A model generated the notes under the pieces. The model was given only the letters and a program-made list of their open reading frames with translations. It did no database searches and was not told the origin of the DNA. From NCBI GenBank assembly GCA_037176845.1, contig JAYKXP010000004.1, positions 682,001-746,000 on the forward strand: a stretch of 64,000 bases of DNA, given 5' to 3'. The translations under genes and the position numbers were made by a program. Each line of letters begins with the position of its first letter. Position 1 is the stretch's first letter. The stretch comes from Paramarasmius palmivorus. Its lineage: Eukaryota; Basidiomycota; Agaricomycetes; Agaricales; Marasmiaceae. Of the stretch, positions 44,978-56,481 are shown piece by piece.

Positions 44978-45434
44978 GTTGAAGTGGTTTGGGCCTTTTT
45001 GACAGTACGAGGAAGTGATACGGAAACGGAAATGGTTTCGGAAAAAATGGTCTTTCCAAAAGTGGAAAGACGACTAGCGCGTGCGGCGTGTCCCCTCCGA
45101 GCGCATGGTCCGCTTACGCCCACGAACAACCGCGACATCACCTACAGAGCGACTTCAAGTTCATGTTCATTCAATCGTCCCAAGTGCCACGAATACTCAA
45201 ACTTCGAATTTCCAAAAGTCGGGACCCTTGCGTCCAGCCACTCAAAGCGAGCTTGAAGCTCAGGCCCACTTATATTAACTTTGTTCCTTTATACTAATGT
45301 AAATGCTAATATTATACAAGGTCCAGTAGTACGTTCGTCACAGTGTGTCCCATATATCATGCTACAAATGTGGTATCGGCGTGAATGGCGTCTACATAAC
45401 GATAACTATAAAATATATTAATCTAGGTAATTGC
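44978..45434. other. gap between uS17m and DHA1 transporter
   Basis: This 457-base gap holds the uS17m promoter, the small candidate frame at 45105-45278 and an AT-rich stretch at 45280-45430 that is probably 3' UTR of the transporter. Nothing else is supported. Confidence 0.4.
45105..45278 (+). CDS. possible small protein or last exon, 57 aa
   Basis: A frame from ATG 45105 reads MVRLRPRTTATSPTERLQVH and ends SGPLRPATQSELEAQAHLY before a TAA. The end resembles a genuine C-terminus, and the Arg/Thr/Ser-rich start resembles a mitochondrial presequence, but I cannot name a family. It starts 128 bases from the uS17m start on the other strand. Upstream exons are possible; I found none with convincing splice sites. 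The GTG earlier in the frame is not a likely start. Confidence 0.38.
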   Translation: MVRLRPRTTATSPTERLQVHVHSIVPSATNTQTSNFQKSGPLRPATQSELEAQAHLY

Positions 45435-47634
45435 TCATGCAGATGATGTGTTGGATTCTTTGGGGCGGGGAGGTGCAGATGGTGCAAACGTGGATCTTTC
45501 ACGGAGTCGTGCACCAAATCTTGAAAAGGGGTTAGTCACATCTCCTGTAAATCGTAACTGATTGGACATACTTGACGAAGATGAACGGAATGGGAGTCAA
45601 TCCCAACGCTACAAAACCGAGTAACGAAGACGCCCATCTTGGGCCCAGAGCTTCATACATCTGACGAGCGAACAGCTATGTTCTCTGAATGAGTAAAAGG
45701 TACGAGACACTTGTAAGGATACAACTGACTGGAAATGCCGCTCCAAACAGACTACGAATGACAGTGTTTGCGGCGAGCGCAGATGCAGCAGCCATGAGGT
45801 ACGTATCAATAATATAGTTGAATAGACTCAGCTGAAAGAGATGAATTGAGTTCATTTGATCGGTTTTTATAATCGAACCAAAACTCACGAAGATCCAGGA
45901 AATCCCGAAACCGTTCAATAGCCCACTCATCAAAGGAGCCCATAGCGAGATTGAGGGGTATGAAGTCCACGCAAACCAGAAGAAGGAGAGAGCATAGAGG
46001 GGTGCTGCGATCATTGCCATTTCCAAACGAAACTCCGGAGGTACAGGATTCGGGGCGCATCTTTCTACCTCTCGTTCATATCGGCGACCAAAGGTGAAGA
46101 CATACTGCAAAAAGCAAAGAATGAGAGATCAATCTGCTTACAATTGGAAGTAACATACTATGGTCACTGCTAAAACTCCGCCAATTAACAAAGGGAAATA
46201 CATCAGGCCTGAGATGCCTGCGTTTAGATGATGTCCTTGCGTGAAGACGATGGGATAGGCCTCAAAGAGAAGATACAGGCAACCATACACGAACTACATT
46301 CGGTTGTTAGCTTCCTTGCAAGAAGCATGATTGAAATGAGTACTTACACTCATATAGAGCGTGGTGGAAAGCAACATTGGCTCCTGGAAAAGCATTTTGA
46401 AGGGACGGGCGAGAACGTTCTCAACTTGCTGAGATAGAGTTTTTTTGGTGGCCTCCATAGGTGCGTAGTAACGATCGTCTCCTGTTTCTTTACGCAACTG
46501 CTTCGCACGCTGGACGAGCAGGATTGGCCTACAAAGAATGAATTCAACAGACTCGTACCAAAAGATATTTAAATATTCGAGCTCCCGACTCACGTATAGG
46601 TTTCAGGCATGGTTAAGATGATCATAATCCAGCACGCCCCAGCCTAGGAATAATTGATTAAACCGGTAAGAAATGCGCTCAGTGAATGATAACTTACGAA
46701 GAGAGCGAGGATCCAGAACACCCATCGCCACGATGTTCCCGAGACGTAGATAAACCCAGCTACACAAGGTCCAAGGGCAGGGCCAGCAAAGGGACATATT
46801 GTGAACACCGACTTGGGACTCGTTAGTAATCTACCGGCGTAGCAGCGTGTCTGATCACTCACCATTGCTATTCCTCGTCTTTTTACGTCCCATATATCGG
46901 ATATAACAGCACTGTTGAATATGAGTGCATATCGTTGCTGAGGCGAAGGTAAGGACATACCCTGAGTTTGTCAACGGACAAGCAGCGAAGGTGCCACCGA
47001 GGAATCGAAGAACGATAATAGTTGCTTTATTTTGTGCCAGGGCTGTCCCTATTTGGAACATCTACGAAGGGTTCAGAGTGAGCCAACGTTTACAACGTTT
47101 GCGGTATGCATACCATATAAACGAAGAAGCTGAGAATAAAAATAGGTCTTCTTCCGAACTCTTCAGAAAGTGGGCCCCATATCAACGGCCTATGCGCGGA
47201 ATCATGTCAGTAGGCGTCCACAAGAACGGGTACACATGCGGATACTTGCCCAACGCAATAACCGGCCACGAATAATGAGATCGTTAACGTTGCGACTTCT
47301 TCTGACATGCTGAATTCCTTGATCAATGCTTGTGCAATGCCGCCGGCTAGGAAACAGGAGTCACTGTTAGGCTGGGTTCAGAGTGATGAAAAACTCAAGA
47401 CATACGGGCTGAGCTAGCGAACGTTGCATTCAAGACGAGCATTCCTGCAGCCATAGTCAGATACCACTTCTTGGCCTGGCTCCACATTTTTGGATTATTG
47501 GGATCATTGTCGTCGAGTTTGTCGACCAGAAACTGGTCGGCCTTTTCAGTTATCATGGCGCCTTCTATAGGTCGTCTGGCAGACGTGCTGTCTCCGGGAA
47601 TAGTGTGAGAGCTTGCAGTTGAGGGCCTTGACAT
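45435..47634 (-). CDS. MFS drug/H+ or polyamine transporter (DHA1 family)
   Basis: The start [20 protein letters not shown] is followed by [20 protein letters not shown], the usual cytosolic prefix of DHA1 transporters of the Tpo/Flu type. The motif-A-like loop [13 protein letters not shown] follows, then [20 protein letters not shown] residues ([15 protein letters not shown]), [14 protein letters not shown], and motif C ([14 protein letters not shown]). A long central loop ([20 protein letters not shown]) precedes the second six spans, which include [16 protein letters not shown] and [20 protein letters not shown]. The last exon ends [13 protein letters not shown] at 45435. Proton antiport of drugs or polyamines at the plasma membrane is the family role; the substrate is unknown. 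About ten short introns. Confidence 0.88.
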
Positions 47635-48712
47635 TGTGAAAATCTGGGGAAATGAGAGGTGCCAAGCTACTGAACCAGGGTCCAGGGCGATTTAAGTATT
47701 TCACGCTTTATAAGAAGTCCGTCCAAGAGCGGCATGCGACTACCATCTAGGGTGTGGTAGGATGTCAACAATGATTTGTGAAATCGAAAAACGTGGCGGC
47801 TATATTCTGAGTTCGGTCAGTAACACACTAACACCGGTTGAAACCCGTGTTCATGACTCAGACGGCCGCCCGGCTTTTGAACGCCATTCGGTTGGTAGCC
47901 GCTGTGTCCCAAGTGTTTGAGCCTTCGAGTCATTGTCAAGCTTAGGTGCTACAACCTGAGTACCTTTGAGCTGCGCATAACACCCGCAGAACTGTGCCTC
48001 CCTCATTCCGACAAAGATGGCTACGCTGGCCACTTTGTGGCGAGGTATCTTTTCCAGCGTCGACCGTGAATGCGAGTCCTCGGAATTCGAACACCGTGGG
48101 CCGGATTATGCTTGGATATCTTAAGACTTTTAGGTCTCTGATCGAATTAGGACTGATCGTTACGCGTGGTCGTCGATGGACTTAAACTCACCTACACGAT
48201 TCGCCTTACCTGAGAGACCAAATGGGAGACTATTGAACGTTTGAATGTTGTCGGTGCTTGCATTTCTATCAACTCAGGCATCAACGAAAGTCTCCCGGTC
48301 TAAAATAAACGCTTTAGTCATTTCATTGGTGATTCATTGAAGACAGGAGTGTACTTGACCGATCGACGTGGCTTTCGAAGAGTCACCATTGGACACAATC
48401 GTGTAGCAATTCTCTTTTATTATTGAGGAAACGGACCTCCGCGAAGGGTATCTACTAATGTGAAGGTGTTGTGGGAAGAGATGGGGGCTCTCCTGACGGT
48501 TTCTTGTAATGGGAGTTGGCCTGTTCTATGATTCTAATCATGGTATGACGGGATCCAGAATCCATGGGGCTACTACAGTAAGGGGAGGTAAATCCAGAGC
48601 AGTGACTCTGAGTCATGCTGGGTGACCTCGGTCGAAGGGCGACGCGTCTGACTCTCCGCATAATGCCGAACGAATTCTGACTAATCGCACCCACCTTTTT
48701 CTTTCACCCTCA
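47635..48712. other. 1.08-kb divergent intergenic region
   Basis: Between the divergent DHA1 transporter and YTA12. A minus-strand frame of 68 codons (48455-48661, ATG start) ends close to the YTA12 start; it has no recognised domain and overlaps the likely YTA12 promoter, so I do not call it a gene. No repeat or RNA gene is seen. Confidence 0.4.
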
Positions 48713-51250
48713 ATGTTCTCTCGTTCTATTAGGGCTGCTCGTCTCGTATCTGGCACACGGAGACTAGCAGTCAGACCAACTCGATTCTATGGGACGCCAG
48801 TGAACAGACCTTCCCAGAATTCTGGTCAGTCACGGACCCCTTCCGAATCAAATCGACAGTCGGGCTCAGACAAGGAGTCGAAGGCAGAGAAGGGGAAGGA
48901 GGAGGAGTCCGTCTCTGCAAAGGAGGAGAAATCGAAGAAGGGAGTGGATGCAGACGAACCATCAGACTTGGGTCAGTCTCTGAAAGGTTTTTTCCAAAGA
49001 GTTCGGGAGAATGAGGAGAAGTTGCGCCAGGATCAGGAGAAGCGCAAGTCTGGTTCAGGTGGCAAGGAACCCCCGCCACCTCCTGGAGGCAACAACAACG
49101 GATTCAATACAGCCATAAATTGGATCACTGGTCTTGCCATTGCGCACTTCATTTACTCCAGCACGTCCGCTTCTTCCTCCAAGGAAATAACATGGCAGGA
49201 GTTCCGAACCGCTTTCCTCGATAAGGGCTTAGTAGACAAGCTCACAGTGGTCAACGGTCACAAAGTTCGGGTTAAGTTGCATTCCAATGCCACGGGAACC
49301 ATGTATCCTTCTGCAGGCATGGCAAATGGCGACTACTACTTCTCCATCGGGAGTGTGGAAGCATTCGAACGCAAGCTAGATGAAGCCCAGAAGGAGCTTG
49401 GTATCCCTAGCCATGAACGGATACCCGTCGCCTATAGCGATGAAATATCGACTCTCCGAGTACTACTCGAATTTGCACCGACCGTTGCCGTTATTGGTTT
49501 CTTGTACTGGCTGTCGCGCAGAGGGAGTGGTAGCTCGGGTGGGGGTATTTTCAGTATTGGAAAGAGTCGTGCCAAGTTGTTCGATAAGGATACACAAGTC
49601 AAAGTCAAATTCAAGGACGTGGCTGGGATGGACGAGGCGAAGGAGGAGATCATGGAGTTTGTGCAGTTCTTGAAGGAGCCCTCCAAGTACGAGAAACTAG
49701 GTGCCAAGATCCCTCGAGGTGCCATTCTGTCTGGACCCCCAGGAACGGGAAAGACGTTACTCGCGAAGGCGACAGCCGGCGAGGCGTCGGTCCCTTTCTT
49801 ATCGGTGTCCGGATCGGAGTTTGTGGAGATGTTCGTTGGTGTTGGTTCTTCCCGCGTTCGTGACCTATTCGCATCGGCGAGGAAGAACGCACCCTGCATC
49901 ATCTTTGTCGACGAGATAGATGCCATTGGCAAGTCTAGAGAGAAGGGTCGCAGCTTTGGAGGCAATGACGAACGAGAGTCTACCCTCAACCAACTTCTAG
50001 TAGAAATGGACGGCTTCGGAACTCACGAACACATTGTCGTGTTGGCCGGCACGAATAGACCCGACGTTCTCGACCCCGCCCTTATGCGACCAGGTCGTTT
50101 CGACAGGCACATTGTCATTGACCGACCCGATGTCTCCGGCAGGAAAGGTATATTCCTCGTACACTTAGCGCCTCTCAAGTTGCACGAGTCGCTCAGTGAT
50201 ATCGATGTGCTAGCGCAGAGGTTGGCAGTGCTCACGCCCGGTTTCTCTGGTGCTGACATTGCTAATGTATGCAATGAAGCTGCCCTTCGTGCTGCGAGAC
50301 GAGGTGCAGAGTCAGTCAACTCCACTCACTTCGACGATGCTATCGAGCGAGTTATAGTTGGGTTAGAGAAGAAGAGTCGGGTCCTCAGTCCGTTAGAGAA
50401 GAAGACCGTAGCCTATCATGAAGCTGGCCATGCAGTCGCCGGTTGGTTCTTGGAGCATGCTGATCCTGTTCTTAAGGTTAGCATTATCCCCAGAGGCAAC
50501 GGGGCCCTGGGTTATGCACAGGTACAGTTCTTTATCATGTTCAGTCTTACGAGTACTTACCAGTTGATTTTCTCAGTATCTACCTCCCGATCGTTATCTC
50601 TTGTCCAGCCCCCAACTAGCGGATCAGATTTGCGTTACACTAGGTGGTCGTGTATCTGAAGAGATATTCTTCGGTACTGAGAATATCACGAGTGGGGCGC
50701 AAGACGATTTGCAGAAAATCACTCGCTACGCCTTCGAAGCTTGTGCAAACTACGGCATGAATGAAGTCATCGGTCCTGTCAGCTATGGTGGTGACCGAGG
50801 AGCAAAGGAGGGATGGAATAAGCCGTTCAGCGAAAAGACTGCCGAAACATTAGACACGGAGGTCCGCAAGATGATCACGTAAGTTCTCTATTTTGGCCTC
50901 GCAGGTATAGATTAACTGGACCTGTTTTGCAGCAATATGTATGATAGAACCCGAAAACTTTTGAGCGAACACAAGGAGGATGTCGAGAAAGTTGCCAAAC
51001 TGTTGCTAGAGAAGGAAGTGCTGACAAGGTACGTACCCATTTATCCGACCTTCTTAGTGTCTGATTACTCTTCAGAGAGGACATGATCAACCTCTTGGGC
51101 AAGCGTCCATTTGCAGGCCGAGGAGATGATATGGACAAATGGTTAGACGAGCAGGAGAAACTGCGCGGTGCCATAATACCTGAACCGGGATCTGTACCTC
51201 CTGAGGATGGACCTATTCCTTCTCCGACTGTTGCGTCAAAGCAACTTTGA
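48713..51250 (+). CDS. YTA12: mitochondrial m-AAA protease subunit (YTA12/AFG3 type)
   Basis: Four exons (48713-50521, 50577-50878, 50933-51028, 51076-51250) give 793 residues. Order: basic presequence ([20 protein letters not shown]), charged linker, membrane span near [15 protein letters not shown], intermembrane domain ([20 protein letters not shown]), and second span around [20 protein letters not shown]. The AAA module has Walker A GPPGTGKT and Walker [12 protein letters not shown], with the second region of homology [10 protein letters not shown], then the protease domain with zinc site HEAGHA and [12 protein letters not shown]. It is an ATP-dependent inner-membrane metalloprotease facing the matrix, for quality control and processing of proteins such as bL32m. 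YTA12 versus AFG3 cannot be settled by eye. Confidence 0.94.
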
Positions 51251-51378
51251 CATGGCGTATTATCTACTTACTTGCATTACACATTGCTCTGTATCATCTA
51301 TCTAAACGTAGGGATGTTTTAATGTAACTAAACCTAATAGACCCACTCATACTGCATGATAATCCGTCCCCGCGGAGT

Positions 51379-52389
51379 CTACACAAAAACTCGACGATAA
51401 ACGTCCATGCCAACGATATCGATTAGCCCATCTAACGACGTCTTGAGCCAATCTTTCACCGTCTCTGTGTCTTTGCCAGCCATTCGGACCACAAGCCCTA
51501 CACACTCTGCCGACGTGACCCGAACAGGACTCAATGACCAAAGAAGTTCCGGAGGAGCCACAAGTTTCATTACTGAAATAGCCTCGTATCTGGCTCTCAG
51601 ATTTCTGGACATCTCCTCGGTCAAAGGACCATATAGAATAGCAGTCCCGTAACACGAGTATGGCGCCAATCTATCTGCCAAGGAACGTTGGGGAAGTGAA
51701 GAATGGTTAAAGACTGAAGTCGTTTCCAATAGTGTTGCGTCCCTCGCTAGCCGGATCCCATCCACAAAAACTTCATTTTCACTATCATAGGTAGAGAAAA
51801 CCCACTCCTCACCACGGGACTTCCTCCCGGACGTAAACCAATCCAATAAAATCAGGGATGAGCCTTTGGAGAGATGAACCGTCTGTTTTTGTCTGTAGGA
51901 TGCAGCGCGAAAGCAGGTGACGGGGTCGGGAAGAAGAAAAACAGCGCTTCCCGAGGCAACGCGAAACTCCAACTTCTGGTTCGTGGTAGGGTAGTACGAC
52001 GCGTCATGGTCAAGGGCAGTGGTATTCGCGTTGGAGGTTATAAGTCGTTGTTGCAGACGCGAAGTAAACACCTTTGTGGATCCCTGTGATGATCGTTTGC
52101 AACCAAACGAGTAAGTTATCATGAGTGGGCGCACCTGAGATAGTAACAACAGAATAGTCCCTGCATTCACTTCCCCCGTTAGATGGATCTGGTCTCCTCC
52201 CACCAGACCACCTCCGTATGAGAGAACGTAGACGATCGCGACCTCTGGCTTGGACGCAACTTTCGGCGATATCAACTTGAGGGGGTATGTCGAAGCCAGT
52301 TCAGAGAACACGGCAGCTCCTAAATGAGAAGAAAGACTGATGCGACCACATCCCGATTCTAAGCGGATTATTGAGGGAGATGTGGACAT
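51379..52389 (-). CDS. ureD: urease accessory protein UreD
   Basis: Exons 52389-52135 and 52083-51379 give 319 residues starting MSTSPSIIRLESGCGRISLS. UreD signatures are LSYGGGLVGGDQIHLTGEVN, TKVFTSRLQQRLITSN, QKLEFRVASGSAVFLLPDPV, CFRAASYRQKQTVHLSKGSS, and LILLDWFTSGRKSRGEEWVF. UreD works with UreF and UreG to load nickel and CO2 into urease (URE4 in Cryptococcus); it lets the fungus use urea as a nitrogen source. The intron (52084-52134, 51 bases) has no in-frame stop, so an unspliced form would add 17 residues. The first exon and about 120 bases upstream are present again at 60713-61153. An in-frame TTG at 52419 is not used here because of the ATG at 52389. Confidence 0.93.
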   Translation of the reverse strand: MSTSPSIIRLESGCGRISLSSHLGAAVFSELASTYPLKLISPKVASKPEVAIVYVLSYGGGLVGGDQIHLTGEVNAGTILLLLSQVRPLMITYSFGCKRSSQGSTKVFTSRLQQRLITSNANTTALDHDASYYPTTNQKLEFRVASGSAVFLLPDPVTCFRAASYRQKQTVHLSKGSSLILLDWFTSGRKSRGEEWVFSTYDSENEVFVDGIRLARDATLLETTSVFNHSSLPQRSLADRLAPYSCYGTAILYGPLTEEMSRNLRARYEAISVMKLVAPPELLWSLSPVRVTSAECVGLVVRMAGKDTETVKDWLKTSLDGLIDIVGMDVYRRVFV

Positions 52390-52508
52390 GAGGAACGGGA
52401 CATGGAGGATGAAGGACAAGCAGAGATAAGATATTGATGATCTGCTATACCGTAACCAAACCTAAGTATGCCTTCTTCAATAACGTTTTCCTATGCTCCA
52501 TCGAGAAC
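52108..52508. repeat. left copy of the ureD-5'/APC8-3' junction duplication
   Basis: This segment covers most of ureD exon 1, its 5' flank, and about 14 codons (minus strand, reading RFSMEHRKTLLKKAY) that match the C-terminus of APC8. The part 52284-52508 is repeated in the same orientation at 60939-61153; the part 52108-52287 is repeated in inverted orientation at 60713-60900. Identity by eye is roughly 80 percent with small indels. Here ureD is intact and the APC8 part is a remnant whose stop codon has become TAC. Confidence 0.85.
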
Positions 52509-54081
52509 CTGTCTGCGACGATAGCAAGCATGTACTTACGTCGTCACGGAGGGAGCGATTACAGGTCTAGAAGGTTCCAAAAAAGCTCAAGCACCGTCGT
52601 TATTGGCTGGAACAGCAAATTTCACTTGGAACGGCCTTGATGGACGCCAAAAAAACGTGCAGTCTCGACTGGTACTTAGAGCTGCCAGTACTATTTAGGA
52701 CTCCCGGGATGGCATTGGCGATGGGCTATTTAATTATGTGGCCTATATCATGCGATATAGTCCACTGTGCAAGTTGCAGAAGTCAACGATAAGGTAAACG
52801 ATATGAATGATTATGTTCGTAATATACTATTCATGGCCTTTACTATTGGACTTGAAAGCACACTCAAGCAGTCGTTTATGACACCCCGCTTTCCCCTGCA
52901 TTTACACCATATGAAAAGGTTTTCGCAATGTGTCAAGATTCAGGGGTCTGTGCTTCCGGACTTTCTCAAATAATCCGCCGACTGTCTGAACACCTCTACC
53001 CAGGCATTTGCCAATTGTTTGCCAAACCTTAGGCCTTATGGGTCCCCCATCAATCATAAAAAGTTATTTTCCGTTGATTAATTCGCGAACCGCACAGCCT
53101 CAGAGCTCTACGACCTCTCCTAGGCCTAGCGTACAGTGGAGTGGTTGTCGATGGGCCAAGAGCAGTTCGAATTCCAACTCCTTTGAGTAGTGTGTGTTCA
53201 TCGGCGATGATTCCAAAAATGGAATGTGCCCACGGTGATCAACTGCATCAATCTCATCACTCATGTACATAAGTAGTACTTCATGGTCTAGGTTGGTGAG
53301 TTTAGGCTGGCGCTCTCACCTCAATTTTAGTTCCAGCGTATGTACAGATATAGCTACTGTTCGTTGGAAATACTTATCAGTTTTGCTTGATATCAAGTAG
53401 ATAGGATAAATGCACAGTTGCGTATTACACCTATTCAGTCACGCTTCATACACAAATTACACCTTTCGTTCGCATGGAATCACTATCGGGAAGAGATGCG
53501 CAACGACATCTAAATTATATTGAATCAGGGGATATCTACATTAGGGCTTCGAGATGACTTTTTGGAGACGTTGTGATTCAAGACCCAATAGAGAACGCAC
53601 ATATGGAATTAGGTTACGGTAGCTTGGAACAGGTGCCCAGCGGTAGAAACTTGAAGCAACAGGTGTCCCGAGTGTGTTAGTGTCCACTGTCAAAGCTTGC
53701 TTCTTGATGATCACTGTAGATCGCGTGAACATTATGTAACCCTGTATTTTTAGTCAGAGAGCTGATGCCATGTATCGCCCACTACTCCAGGACATAATTA
53801 CCACAACATCAAGCGTCAAGCGATTAAGAACGAAAGAGAACGAAGAGATGCTGAGTGGTTCCCCAGCAAGTGAGGAAAACGCCCAGTCTGGGTTCAAGTG
53901 CCACGTCAAATGCCTTGCAACCGTCATTCCCAGGAACTCTCCCCTCTAACCATCTCACTTCTTGACGAATATGGAAAGTCCATAGAAGCGAATTCGGGGC
54001 GGCTATATTTCACGAGACCATGGCCATTTTATCGCCTCACTTAAACACGTTGACGGACAAATCCACTTCTCCACTGCCATC
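52390..54081. other. 1.7-kb gene-poor region left of the permease
   Basis: Contains the ureD promoter with the APC8 remnant (to 52508) and then 1.5 kb without a supported gene. A 63-codon minus frame (53541-53732, ATG start, ending LQKVISKP) and a short open stretch at about 52857-53030 lack family matches. Both could be degraded coding relics. I see no terminal inverted repeats or transposase. Confidence 0.45.
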
Positions 54082-56247
54082 ATGTCGACCGACGAGAAGA
54101 GATCTGCAGGCTCCCTCAATGACCAAGATGTTCTCGCTCAGCTGGGATACAAAGAAGAGTTCAAAAGGGACTTCAGCAAGATCGAACTTTTCGGTCTGTC
54201 GTTCAGCATCGTCGGTGTCGTCCAATCAATCGCGTTAGTTGTCGAAGTATACTATCCAAGACCTTCAAAGCTGACTGTCCCTTTCAGCGCTGTTCTTCTC
54301 TATTCCATACCATATGGTGGTCCAGTGGGTATGGTATGGGGGGTGTGTAGTCTTTTTCACGACGACGATTCGCCCAGTCTGATTCTAGACACGTTCCACA
54401 GTGGTTTACGTGCTGCTGTTTTTTGGTCCCCGTGGGTATGTCCATGGCAGAGCTCGGTTCGGCAGCACCCACAGCGGGAGGTCTTTACTATTGGACCTTC
54501 AAATTCACTTCCCCGCGATATCGCAAAGTACTCTCCTGGCTGGTCGGATGTGAGTGGGATAATTGCATGGCCTACTCATACACTGATATCAATGTCCGCA
54601 CAGACATCAATACAGCAGCATACGTTGCTGGGCTCGCAAGCGTTGACTGGGGCTGTGCTACGCAACTCATGGCTGCAGTGACTATCGGTTCGGGTGGACG
54701 ATTTACTCCAACGAATGCACAAATTTAGTGAGTACTGTTCCATCCTTGACTAGTTTTCTATTTTGACGGTGTTCGTGCTATACAGTGGAGTATATTGTGC
54801 GCTTCTAACCCTTCACGCGATTATGGCTAGTCTTGCAACTAGAATCATCGCGAAGCTGCAATACTTCTACGTCTTTCTGAATCTTGCGTAGGGCTATAGC
54901 AGTCTCCAGTCGAATCTCCACTGATCATTCTAATCATTATGCAGGCTTTTTTTGACCGTCATTGTTGCTCTCCCAGTAACAACTCCCCCTGACCTCGTGA
55001 ACACTGCGTCGTATGCTTTCGGACACTACGAAAATGGTGCGCCTGACATCTGGTATCTCATCGTCCTCCTGACATAGTCATTATTTAGTATCTGGGTGGA
55101 ATAACGGATACGCTTTCATACTGAGCTTCTTGGCTCCGGCGTGGACTGTTGGTCAGTGCTCGCATATTCTTTTCTAATGCAACTGATTTCATCTACAGCT
55201 GGCTTTGACACGAGTGTGCACATAAGCGAAGAAGCAAAAAATGCTCCGAAGGCAGTTCCCTTTGCGATCATGTCTGCAACAATCTTGAGCTCTTTACTTG
55301 GTTGGAGTAGGTACTGGATAGACTCTGGCAATCTATAGAATCTGACATTCATATAGTCGTCAATATCGTGTTAGCATTTCATATTGGGAGCGATCTTGGA
55401 GCAATTATCGAGGATCCTATCGGGCAACCCATGGCTACGGTACGTCTCCTGCACTTACGACAAGAAGATCGCAGCTTACGGAACGTTTGTGTTAGATCTT
55501 CGCTAATTCTGTCGGACCCAAGGGCACAGTGATAATATGGGCATTTATGGTGATCACGCTATTCATGACTGCTATGGACTACGTGCGTCTTTCGTGCATA
55601 TAAGGACCGCAACTCCTCCCTCATCCATTATCCAGCTCATTGCCGGCTCAAGACAAATCTTTGCTTTTTCGCGAGACCATGGGCTTCCATTCTCCGGCGC
55701 CCTATACCAGATGAACCAAAAAACGCAAACACCAATACACGCAGTCTTCTTTTGCGCGTTTTTGTCGCTCCTTCTAGGTTTGATCTCGTTTGCAGGACCA
55801 GTGGCCATTACAGCGGTATTCACTATGTCGGTGGTTTGCCAGTATATTGGATTTGTGACTCCCATCATCGCTCGTTTTGTTGGTGGTACGAGGTTCGTGC
55901 ACGGGCCGTTCAATCTGGGTTCAATGGTGCGTGTTTTCAGCACAAACTATGCTGTACTTCTTGACCAAGATATCCTGTTGCAGAGCGGGCCCGTGGCATC
56001 CGTGGCGTCGGCCTATCTGCTGTTCATGATTGTGGTCTTTCTATTCCCCGCGTCGCCTGCTCCTGATTCACAGACCATGAACTATACAGTAGTCGTTGTG
56101 GGTGGAACGATACTTCTCTCGTTAGGATATTATTTCTTCCCTGTGTATGGAGGGAAATACTGGTTTACGGGTCCTGTACATACCATCAAGGATGTTCCCG
56201 AGGACAGTAGCATCGAAAAGAGGAGTGAAGAAGAAGAGAAGGTTTGA
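54082..56247 (+). CDS. amino-acid/GABA permease (APC superfamily)
   Basis: The protein starts MSTDEKRSAGSLNDQDVLAQ and has LGYKEEFKRDFSKIELFGLS, the conserved cytosolic lead-in of the yeast Uga4/BAT1-type permeases. Span I follows (FSIVGVVQSIA) with SVLLYSIPYGGPVGMVWG and MSMAELGSAAPTAGGLYYWT. Later spans include GFDTSVHISEEAKNAPKAVP (the ACT motif), YLIAGSRQIFAFSRDHGLPF and IIARFVGGTRFVHGPFNLGS. About 12 spans are spread over about ten exons. It should import amino acids, GABA or polyamines at the plasma membrane or vacuole. The tail is acidic (EDSSIEKRSEEEEKV). One intron near 55926-55985 lacks stops, so it is easy to miss. Confidence 0.87.
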
Positions 56248-56481
56248 TGGATGAACATGCTTCAGCTAATATCTGTAGCTCGGTCGGCACCGTTGCTTTG
56301 TGTTCCGGCGTTAATATTTTATTTTTACCATCCATGTTTATTCGTACAAAGTGGATGAGACAACCAACGTTATGTTCATTTTGGTACTTTAAACATTTGT
56401 GAGGATCCATAAATATTCCAGAGAAACACAGGTAGATAGTTATCACCAGGCATGAGTCATGGATTCCGCCTTTACCGAGAA

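Noticed and set aside
52857..53030. Open stretch resembling coding sequence
   Set aside because: No start codon at the beginning, no family match and a chance-level length; perhaps a relic but not supportable.
53155..53190. tRNA B-box-like string GTTCGAATTCC
   Set aside because: No matching acceptor or anticodon stems could be folded around it; likewise other GTTCGA strings fall in coding exons.
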